Positions 1-5,898 of a stretch of 6,350 bases of DNA are shown here, in pieces. The translations under genes were made by a program, and so were the position numbers. A model generated the notes under the pieces. That model ran no database searches and was not told the DNA's origin. It saw only the letters and a program-made list of their open reading frames with translations. Position 1 is the first letter of the stretch, and each line of letters begins with the position of its first letter. Origin of the DNA: Promethearchaeota archaeon (GTDB lineage Archaea; Asgardarchaeota; Lokiarchaeia; Sigynarchaeales; MK-D1); NCBI GenBank assembly GCA_016839385.1, contig JAEOUK010000102.1, positions 1 to 6,350 of the forward strand. Direction: 5' to 3'.

Positions 1-75
1 GGAGCTCTGCACTTTGAATCAACTTTAGAGAGCATTCCTTTCGACTGGCTGATAGACGAAATCATGCTAAAATAG
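1..75 (+). CDS. C-terminal end of an unidentified protein (partial)
   Basis: Frame 1 is open from the first base to a TAG at 73-75 and encodes 24 residues, GALHFESTLESIPFDWLIDEIMLK. The composition (mixed acidic, aromatic and aliphatic residues, no low-complexity run) looks like a real amphipathic protein end rather than translated intergenic DNA, but 24 codons are too few to name a family. It converges on the membrane-protein gene, with 24 bp between the two stop codons; such tight convergence is usual in compact archaeal genomes. The rest of the gene lies left of the window. A chance open frame is possible. Confidence 0.45.
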   Translation, partial: GALHFESTLESIPFDWLIDEIMLK

Positions 76-99
76 TAGATTCAAATCAAGTTTAATAAC

Positions 100-1572
100 T
101 TAAACATTACCAGTTTCTTTGTTCTGGTATTCCTTACGAAATTGATTGGGACCATAAATAATTGGTTTAAGATTCAATCGAGCCATTTTTTGACCGCTTA
201 ATAACTGAGTGACTTTCACAAGAACCCAATCCACCGAAAGTGCGTAATTTACTTTTTCCCATAACCGCAATAGTACCTCCCAAAATACCCACATAGTTGC
301 AATAAAAGCGAGTAATTGCCAAACGTTCCACGCAAATACAAAAGTAGAGGGATCTCCTGGATCTACTCGATCTACAGAATATCCCCATAAATCTCTGAAA
401 AAATGAAAAATCCGATGTGCAAATTCCGATCCTATCGAATAAGCAGTTAAAGAAATAAGGGAGTACCTCCTCCACCACGTAGTTCTCTTTGCTGCTCGAA
501 CTCGTTTTTTTTCTGTTTTGGCAAAATCCTGGTTGTGGAGGAATACTAGTACGAGCCAAGGCATTAATCCCAAATTTGCAATTGTTAGAGGGATCGGAAC
601 TTCTTCTGAAGCGAAATTCAAATACCAATTTGGTTGAATCGCAAAATGCCAAACAGTAAAAAAAATAAGTGATAATCCAAAAATCGACAGTGTGGTTAGA
701 AATATATTCCGAAATGAGAAATTTTGCTGCAACATTGTACCATAGATACCTCCTAGGAACCCAAACGCCATTACTGGAAACATTCGAAATCGACCTCGGA
801 TCATTTTTCGCACTAAATACCGAACAAAAAATAATCTTCGACCTTCCAACCATGGAAGGATATTTAGTTCTCCCAGGTCCCATAATGTTGGAGAGATTCC
901 AACCCACAAAACAATACTCACTGTTAAGCATATCATGAGAAAATATGGATTCTTAATTCTCAATCCCCCATATAATAACCAGATAATACAGGGAACAAGA
1001 AAACCACTCCATGCAATAAGATCAAGAACTTCAGCTTGTTGCCAGACACCAATACGAGGAAACTCAAAGTAACCTTTTTCGAAAAATCGGTATGATAATA
1101 GACCTTGCATCAACCTACTCACTATTAAAATTAAAATTCCAATAAGTAATCTTTTTAGTACAAATTTTGTTACATCTTCGGGTTTTGTGTCAATCAGATG
1201 CAGAATTTGATAGGATAATGTTGTTACGTATGCAAAAGCAAAAAAAGGACCCCAAGTAGATAAAATTGCAATCGGAAGCAGCAAAGGAAACCACCAAGGA
1301 GAAATTTTTGTAATGGTGTTTATGAAAAGACTGGTCTGGCCTTCAGCTTCTTGCTGCATAAGACAATGCATCAAAATCATAAACCAAATTCCAAATCCTT
1401 TAATGGAATCTATACCAAAAATTCGTTTTGGCTTAGTTAGGGTAGGTTTAATTTCTAATGAATCCTTATCAATCATATCACTTGTTCTCTCCACTAACAT
1501 GTACCAAATAAAGATCAAATAACTGGATTGGATATAAATTCCACTCTTTGAATATTGTAAAATTGAATTCAT
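100..1572 (-). CDS. Polytopic membrane protein, HGSNAT/YeiB-like acyltransferase superfamily
   Basis: About 490 residues with roughly ten hydrophobic segments. Numbering from a TTG at 1578, they lie near 57-75, 97-128, 140-158, 186-205, 210-228, 266-282, 291-312, 327-348, 372-392 and 412-438. The best family clue is RIFGIDSIKGFGIWFMILMH (52-71). It matches the 'R-x-x-x-[IVL]-D-x-x-[RK]-G-x-x-[IL]-x-x-M-x-x-x-H' opening of DUF1624/heparan-alpha-glucosaminide N-acetyltransferase and YeiB/DUF418 proteins, which move acyl groups across or at the membrane. A later GRFRMFPVMAFGFLGGIYG (262-280) resembles their 'lfPwlaf-llG' helix. A basic loop, about 354-371 (KTEKKRVRAAKRTTWWRR), is probably cytoplasmic. 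The start is uncertain: the first ATG is at 1572, with others at 1500 and 1476. The 1476 start puts the family motif 17 residues from the N-terminus; the longer forms add a hydrophobic stretch (13-29). The family call is moderate and the substrate unknown; it could be another acyltransferase-3-like protein. Confidence 0.72.
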   Translation of the reverse strand: MNSILQYSKSGIYIQSSYLIFIWYMLVERTSDMIDKDSLEIKPTLTKPKRIFGIDSIKGFGIWFMILMHCLMQQEAEGQTSLFINTITKISPWWFPLLLPIAILSTWGPFFAFAYVTTLSYQILHLIDTKPEDVTKFVLKRLLIGILILIVSRLMQGLLSYRFFEKGYFEFPRIGVWQQAEVLDLIAWSGFLVPCIIWLLYGGLRIKNPYFLMICLTVSIVLWVGISPTLWDLGELNILPWLEGRRLFFVRYLVRKMIRGRFRMFPVMAFGFLGGIYGTMLQQNFSFRNIFLTTLSIFGLSLIFFTVWHFAIQPNWYLNFASEEVPIPLTIANLGLMPWLVLVFLHNQDFAKTEKKRVRAAKRTTWWRRYSLISLTAYSIGSEFAHRIFHFFRDLWGYSVDRVDPGDPSTFVFAWNVWQLLAFIATMWVFWEVLLRLWEKVNYALSVDWVLVKVTQLLSGQKMARLNLKPIIYGPNQFRKEYQNKETGNV

Positions 1573-1610
1573 GAACAATTTTACTGAGTTTCAATAAATT
1601 TGAATGATTT

Positions 1611-1624
1611 CTTAAAATATACAG
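1611..1624 (-). promoter_or_regulatory. Candidate TATA box for the membrane-protein gene
   Basis: Read on the minus strand this is CTGTATATTTTAAG, a good archaeal TATA-like element. At the usual 25-27 nt spacing, transcription would start near 1590, giving a leader of about 20 nt to the ATG at 1572. A second AT-rich candidate (AAATTTATTGA, 1592-1602) would give an almost leaderless transcript from the same ATG. Both mildly favour the 1572 start over the internal ones, but AT-rich DNA produces such matches by chance. Confidence 0.28.
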
Positions 1625-1680
1625 AAAATATCTCCTATTTTTATTAGAGCTCCACAAAAGCGACTATTCACTATAAGTTT

Positions 1681-2703
1681 TTAATCACTAAATGAGAAAT
1701 CAATTTTGTATGGGTTGAATGGATTTTTACATGGAGCACCAGTGCCAATTATTACATCATTATCTTTTGGAGAAATAATCCAAGTCCAACAGGTTCCAAG
1801 AGTTCCATAATCCACCTTAGTATGATAATGTAATCCATTATTGCAATCTTTCATCAGCTCAATAATTTTATCTTCATTTATTGTTCCTTTATTTTCTGCG
1901 AACCACTTGCCTAGAAAAGTTTCTCTTTTAGCAGCATCGCTGAATCTATCAGGAGTTTCTTGCTCAACAATTTTGTGTAAATCTTCATCTTGATATCTAA
2001 TAGTTATCATATCAAAACCGTTATCTGAATAAGATGTAACTGTTTTATCACCGTTTACTTGAACTTTAGCAATGGTTTCGTTCCTATCAATAACAAGGTA
2101 ATTTACCCCCCAAACTTTGGGAATTTCTGCCAAAAATTCCACTGCTTCTTCGGTTGTTTTAAAATTATCCAAAATCCACCTTTGTGCTATATTTATCATT
2201 ATTCCCGGACCAGAATTTGTAAAGGAAACTGCCGTTGAGGTTAGTGCTAATCCTGCTTCATTAATACCACCATACCTAGACAGTAATGACCAATCAAAAG
2301 TGAAACCATAACTGGCAAGCTTTCCATTCGGTTTGGACGTCATAACGCTAAGATAATCACCATCTTCTTCTAACCATTCATGATTTTGAAAGAGTATTGG
2401 TCTTCTTTTAGAAGTGTTTTCACTAGCTATTCCAATGACAAGACAATGTGGATCAAGACGGTAAGGTGTAGCTTCAAAGGCTACTATTGATTGATAATCA
2501 ACTCCGGAACTTTCTGCCATTCCTCTAAATTCATCTAATAGATCTGGACAATAATCAGCAATAACTTTCTCAAAAGTCTTTGATTTTTCAAGATTCTCTT
2601 GTGAAAACTTTGGTGGATAACCATCATCAATATAAAATTTCACTATTTCTCCATTCTTAATGCCAATATCATAATAAGAACCCTTAACCTTGAATTCTTT
2701 CAT
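1681..2703 (-). CDS. Peptidase C45 / acyl-CoA:6-APA acyltransferase-like Ntn hydrolase
   Basis: The protein has 340 residues and no signal peptide, so it is probably cytoplasmic. It follows the peptidase C45 (AAT) pattern. It opens with KVKGSYYDIGIKNGEI (5-20), the family's 'GS-x-x-x-[IM]-G-x-x-x-G' beginning. LDPHC (84-88) supplies the likely nucleophile, Cys87. FQNHEW (105-110) sits where the family has 'G-R-N-x-D-W'. GINEAGLALTS (146-156) is the 'G-[MI]-N-E-x-G-[LV]' strand, NYLVIDRN (201-208) the 'aN-[YF]-[LI]-[IV]-x-D' strand, and GTCWTWIISPKDNDVIIGTGAPCKNPF (303-329) the C-terminal strand pair. In studied members the precursor self-cleaves before the Cys and the enzyme hydrolyses or transfers amides (penicillin acyl groups, N-acyl amino acids). 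The physiological substrate here is unknown. The ATG fits the family N-terminus; a weak SD, GTGAG (2709-2713), sits 5 nt upstream. It may have its own promoter in the 158-bp gap (AT-rich candidate at 2736-2748). Confidence 0.85.
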   Translation of the reverse strand: MKEFKVKGSYYDIGIKNGEIVKFYIDDGYPPKFSQENLEKSKTFEKVIADYCPDLLDEFRGMAESSGVDYQSIVAFEATPYRLDPHCLVIGIASENTSKRRPILFQNHEWLEEDGDYLSVMTSKPNGKLASYGFTFDWSLLSRYGGINEAGLALTSTAVSFTNSGPGIMINIAQRWILDNFKTTEEAVEFLAEIPKVWGVNYLVIDRNETIAKVQVNGDKTVTSYSDNGFDMITIRYQDEDLHKIVEQETPDRFSDAAKRETFLGKWFAENKGTINEDKIIELMKDCNNGLHYHTKVDYGTLGTCWTWIISPKDNDVIIGTGAPCKNPFNPYKIDFSFSD

Positions 2704-2820
2704 TTTAACTCACGTATTTATCAAGTAATTTAAGCAAAATAATAATTTGTACATCTCTAATAGTAATCTTCCATTTAATGCAATAGGTAGTGAAGAATTT
2801 TTATTTAAAAATGGGCTTAA

Positions 2821-2857
2821 TAGTTACAAAAAAAAGTAACTAATCAATAAACAAAAA
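2821..2857 (-). terminator. Candidate terminator after the GH13 hydrolase
   Basis: Directly after the hydrolase stop, the minus strand carries T6 (2852-2857). About ten bases further on is a perfect 7-bp inverted repeat, TAGTTAC (2821-2827) and GTAACTA (2836-2842), with eight T residues as its loop. Archaeal RNA polymerase terminates at T-runs, with or without a hairpin, so either tract could end the transcript before the C45 gene. The T8 lies in the loop rather than after the stem, which is not the bacterial intrinsic form. Confidence 0.42.
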
Positions 2858-2861
2858 AGAG

Positions 2862-5150
2862 TTAGATTTTGACTTTTTTGATTTTCATGCGAATACCTAG
2901 CATCGCAAAGCAAATTCCTATGAATCCTGACGTAAGGATTAAACCTATGGAGAAACCTTCGATCGTTGGTGTTTCGGTCAGTTTGCCTATTAATATTAAA
3001 GCGGAATCGGTTGGAACCATCAATTTAATTTGACCATTTCCATCAATGCGATATGTATCTCCAGTGAAATATTCTTTCAACTTATTTCCTCTCCTTCCAA
3101 TAGGTAGATTTGCTAAGCTGATCGTGGTCTCATAATCATAACTGTATTTATTTACTGCTACAATCACAACATCATCAGTTGGATTATCTGTAAAACGTGC
3201 ATAAACCAAAATATTTTCATCTGAACTCTCCAAGATTTCAAATCCGCCTAGTCGTAATGAATTCTGATTTTTTCGCAACCCTATCATCTGTTTGTAGAAT
3301 TGAAAAATTTCTTGGTTTTGATCTTCAGAATTCCACAAAAATGGTTTTCGATTGTTGGGATCACTTCCACCATGCATACCAATTTCATCACCATAATATA
3401 CAATTGGAACACCTGGCAGCGTCATTTGTAGCACAATAGCATTTTTCATTTCTGGAACTATGCCAAATACTGCAGTGAAAATCCGGTTTGTATCATGAGT
3501 TCCCAAAGTGGACCACATGCTATTTCTAGCTTCAGAGGGATACAATTCCTGCATCATCAATAAGAAATTCGCATAGCTTTTTGGACTCATAGCTTCATGA
3601 ACAAACAATCTTGTTTTCCACATCCACTCTTGGTTTTGCATACCATCTAGCATATTCCCTTGATGATATTTGGGTCCTAACAAAGAATTCCATACTTCTC
3701 CTATTATAACGCTCTCAGGATTGTCACTTTTTACTTTATCCCGAATAATTTTATTTACATATCGAGACTCATTGTTATCTTGATAATCTTGGTTTACATC
3801 TAATCGAAAACCATCTACACCAAGATTGGACCAAAAAGTAAATACAGAATTCATTCCGGTTATCAATTCTTGTTCAATTTCTGGAGTCTGATCATATTGC
3901 AAAACGGGGATATGATCATATTGTCCATCAAATTTGTCATAGTCGTGGTTATAAGTGGTAAAATGAAACCAATCATAATAATCAGAGCTAGAATTCTCAT
4001 ACGCTCCATCGAATGAGGGATAATAATCAGGTACAGTAAAGCCACTTGGAGAATCTTCTACATCAGGATTTTCAAATCTTTGAAAGTATTCACTTTGAGC
4101 AGAAACATGATTTAATACCATATCCGCGATAATTTTAATGCCAGAATCTTCTAAAGCAGTTGCAAAATTTTCAAATAGAGTAAGTCCCCCTGAAATATTA
4201 TTAAACACTCGTCCATCACTTCTGTTTTCAATAATACCAAAATTAGGATCTACTGCATAGTAATTATCTACTGAATACCCATGATTATCAGCACCTTCCA
4301 TAAACGGATTAAACCATATCATTTCGACATTCAGTTCATTCTTAAGATAATCGATTTTATTCCAAACTCCTTGCAAATCTCCTCCATAAAAATCATATAG
4401 ACCGGGAGATGTATCACTCCATGGTTTTTGGGTTGCATATATACGATCTTCCCCTGCATCCATTGCTCCATTTCCTGATTTATCCCATTCATACCATAAA
4501 ACATCACCAGATTCCCCATCTCCAACAGCGTCATTTGATGGATCACCATTAAAAAATCTGTCGATAAAGATTTGATATGCTACACTGAGATTGCGATGCC
4601 ATAAGGGAGTTTGAAAATCAGATTTATAGACAATAATAGGAAAAGGATTCGCTATCGTTGAAGATGGGGCTCTTAAACCACCTACATTATCAGTAATGAT
4701 ATCATCAATATAATAAGATCTAGCAGTTCCGTCAATTATTTCAAAATAATATGAACATTCGTTAGGATCATTTAGAATTGGAAATGATCCGTGCCAGTAG
4801 TCATATCCCTCCTTACTTTCATAAATTTGCATAGAGATGTTAATATTAAATACAGGAGATTTTCCTCTTGTAATTATACGCACCTCAGTCGCATCTCCTT
4901 GTAAAGTTCTAAATCGTAATGTAACATTTGTACCCGCAGCAACTGCTCCAGTTTTATTATATCCTTGAATGGTCCCAAATCCAGGAGAACGATAAGACCC
5001 CTCTCGAGTGTTATGATAAAATCCATCTACATTAAGTGTGTTGTCAGATTGGGCTAGAGGAATAAAAGTAACTTGATTCTCGATGGAAATAAATTGCATC
5101 ATAAAAAAAATCATCACACTTGTAATTAGAAAGAATTTTCGAAATTTCAT
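2862..5150 (-). CDS. Secreted, membrane-anchored GH13 alpha-amylase/neopullulanase-like hydrolase
   Basis: The protein has 762 residues. A signal peptide (1-35; hydrophobic 6-21, possible cleavage after AQS35) leads to a beta-sandwich resembling the alpha-amylase N-terminal/CBM34 domain (about 40-165). The GH13 barrel follows from about 185: WHRNLSVAYQIFIDRFFNGD (184-203), then GGDLQGVWNKIDYL (256-269). Region I is DMVLNH (343-348), region II GFRLDVNQD (447-455, nucleophile Asp451), region III IGEVW (483-487, acid/base Glu485) and region IV THDTNR (551-556, Asp553). All three catalytic acids are present, so it should cleave alpha-glucan linkages, probably outside the cell. A C-terminal beta-domain (about 633-722) is followed by TETPTIEGFSIG, a hydrophobic helix and the basic tail RMKIKKVKI, a CTERM-like anchor. 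Region V is IPVLQ (414-418), with Gln where Asn is usual. An EF-hand-like loop lies at 223-234. The architecture suggests GH13_20/21-type neopullulanase, cyclomaltodextrinase or maltogenic amylase; exact specificity is not readable. The ATG at 5150 has no good SD, in keeping with a short-leader transcript. Confidence 0.93.
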   Translation of the reverse strand: MKFRKFFLITSVMIFFMMQFISIENQVTFIPLAQSDNTLNVDGFYHNTREGSYRSPGFGTIQGYNKTGAVAAGTNVTLRFRTLQGDATEVRIITRGKSPVFNINISMQIYESKEGYDYWHGSFPILNDPNECSYYFEIIDGTARSYYIDDIITDNVGGLRAPSSTIANPFPIIVYKSDFQTPLWHRNLSVAYQIFIDRFFNGDPSNDAVGDGESGDVLWYEWDKSGNGAMDAGEDRIYATQKPWSDTSPGLYDFYGGDLQGVWNKIDYLKNELNVEMIWFNPFMEGADNHGYSVDNYYAVDPNFGIIENRSDGRVFNNISGGLTLFENFATALEDSGIKIIADMVLNHVSAQSEYFQRFENPDVEDSPSGFTVPDYYPSFDGAYENSSSDYYDWFHFTTYNHDYDKFDGQYDHIPVLQYDQTPEIEQELITGMNSVFTFWSNLGVDGFRLDVNQDYQDNNESRYVNKIIRDKVKSDNPESVIIGEVWNSLLGPKYHQGNMLDGMQNQEWMWKTRLFVHEAMSPKSYANFLLMMQELYPSEARNSMWSTLGTHDTNRIFTAVFGIVPEMKNAIVLQMTLPGVPIVYYGDEIGMHGGSDPNNRKPFLWNSEDQNQEIFQFYKQMIGLRKNQNSLRLGGFEILESSDENILVYARFTDNPTDDVVIVAVNKYSYDYETTISLANLPIGRRGNKLKEYFTGDTYRIDGNGQIKLMVPTDSALILIGKLTETPTIEGFSIGLILTSGFIGICFAMLGIRMKIKKVKI

Positions 5151-5179
5151 ACCTATGGAATGGATCTTTCTGATTTAAA

Positions 5180-5191
5180 AATATAAATTTT
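5180..5191 (-). promoter_or_regulatory. Candidate TATA box of the GH13 hydrolase
   Basis: The minus strand reads AAATTTATATTT across 5191-5180. At the normal archaeal spacing, transcription would start around 5158-5160, giving a leader of only about 8-10 nt. This agrees with the lack of a usable Shine-Dalgarno before the ATG at 5150 (AGGT abuts the start codon). The call rests on position and AT pattern only. Confidence 0.42.
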
Positions 5192-5271
5192 AAAAAGTAA
5201 TAACTGAAAAAAAATGAGAAACAAATGATACTTTTCTTTAGATAGATAACAGATTTGGAAAAAAATGAACC

Positions 5272-5290
5272 AAGATCCACATGGGATCTT
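5272..5290. repeat. Inverted repeat AAGATCC-N5-GGATCTT, candidate operator
   Basis: The arms AAGATCC (5272-5278) and GGATCTT (5284-5290) are perfect reverse complements, separated by ACATG. A third copy of the half-site, GGATCTT, lies at 5162-5168, between the hydrolase TATA candidate and its start codon; with one extra base, AAGATCCA is shared between the minus strand there and the plus strand at 5272-5279. The dyad lies 15-30 bp upstream of the TATA candidate for the plus-strand gene. A dimeric regulator bound here could act on either divergent promoter. The repeat is seen directly; the operator role is inference. Confidence 0.5.
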
Positions 5291-5302
5291 CACACCTCTG
5301 AA

Positions 5303-5316
5303 ACTATTTTAATATG
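5303..5316 (+). promoter_or_regulatory. Candidate TATA box of the longin-like gene
   Basis: ACTATTTTAATATG is preceded by TGAA, a weak BRE-like purine-rich stretch. Expected initiation is about 5334-5338, a leader of roughly 25 nt. No clear SD precedes the ATG at 5361. Low specificity in such AT-rich DNA. Confidence 0.3.
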
Positions 5317-5360
5317 TAATTGTATCTAGAAAGTAGAGATAATTAGAGTTGCATTCATAA

Positions 5361-5819
5361 ATGAAAGTTTTGGAGTTCGGTATCATTCTAAATGGGATAT
5401 CTGTATTGTATAAGCAATATGCATTAAAGGATTCCCAGAATACATTAAAAGGTGATCCGGATTTACGTAATTCATTACTTGGAGCAATATTATCAATGAG
5501 TAGGTCTGTTTTAGATCAACACATCAGTTCTTTTAATTTTAAACGATACAAGTTAGTAATTATAAGCCCAAATATCCCCAAAGATACTGAGAATCCTCCA
5601 GAACTCATTTTTTATTGCATTGCAGATAAAAAAATTAATGTTAAATATCTCACGGAATTGATGGAACAGATACAAGATCGATTTCTATCGCAATTCCCTG
5701 ATGCTTTATATACTTCCAGAATAGAAACCGAAAAATTCGTTCCATTTTTACAAGTATGTGATGAAATACTCGGTGACCTAAAAGATACGGCTTCTGAACG
5801 GTTTGGTCAAATTTTTTGA
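5361..5819 (+). CDS. Small longin-domain-like protein
   Basis: The protein has 152 residues with no signal peptide or membrane segment. The predicted order of elements fits a single longin fold. Two strands open it: VLEFGIIL (3-10) and SVLYKQY (14-20). A long helix follows (about 32-57, DPDLRNSLLGAILSMSRSVL and on), then strands KLVIISP (64-70) and ELIFYCIADK (81-90), helix two VKYLTELMEQIQDRFLSQF (94-112) and helix three, FVPFLQVCDEILGDL (126-140). The 'x-F-x-x-[VI]-A-D-K-K-I-N-x-x-x-L' turn and a helix ending in 'F-L-x-x-F' recall longin domains of adaptin small chains and SRX-type proteins, and the many small longin/roadblock-like proteins of Asgard archaea. In those, the fold serves as a dimerisation and small-GTPase-binding platform. 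No GTPase gene is visible here. The call rests on pattern recognition only; a roadblock-like or unrelated alpha/beta fold is the alternative. The E2-like gene follows after 79 bp. Confidence 0.6.
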   Translation: MKVLEFGIILNGISVLYKQYALKDSQNTLKGDPDLRNSLLGAILSMSRSVLDQHISSFNFKRYKLVIISPNIPKDTENPPELIFYCIADKKINVKYLTELMEQIQDRFLSQFPDALYTSRIETEKFVPFLQVCDEILGDLKDTASERFGQIF

Positions 5820-5884
5820 ATATTGTAATGACTACAGAATTGTTATTAATCCCGATTGAATATTTTCCCTTTAATTGAAACAAT

Positions 5885-5891
5885 AGGTGAG
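5885..5891 (+). promoter_or_regulatory. Ribosome binding site of the E2-like gene
   Basis: AGGTGAG lies 7 nt before the ATG at 5899 and pairs with the archaeal 16S rRNA 3' end (complement of GGAGGTGAT). It fixes the start of the E2-like gene. It is the clearest Shine-Dalgarno in the window and fits translation from a longer, perhaps shared, mRNA. Confidence 0.6.
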
Positions 5892-5898
5892 ATAGAAT

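Noticed and set aside
167..931. 254-codon minus-strand open frame within the membrane-protein gene
   Set aside because: It overlaps the membrane-protein gene in another frame of the same strand. Its product is rich in Cys, Ser and Arg with no domain pattern, while the other frame shows a coherent membrane protein with a family motif.
1..1655. GGAGCTCT at position 1 and its reverse-complement-like copy near 1648
   Set aside because: It is a short, partly palindromic word in unrelated contexts (coding end and intergenic), with no extension of the match.
5205..5266. Two A-runs with AAAAAAATGA in the divergent intergenic region
   Set aside because: Homopolymer runs are expected at this base composition; neither ATG opens a frame of useful length with a ribosome binding site.
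5044..5280. 78-codon minus-strand open frame upstream of the hydrolase
   Set aside because: It is out of frame with the hydrolase, spans its promoter and signal-peptide region, and is rich in Phe, Ser and Tyr as expected from translating poly-A/T DNA.
1547..5828. Repeated 14-mer TTTGAATATTGTAA at 1547-1560 and 5815-5828
   Set aside because: It is a purely AT-rich word, one copy inside a gene and one over a stop codon, with no shared flanks; chance is the simplest explanation.
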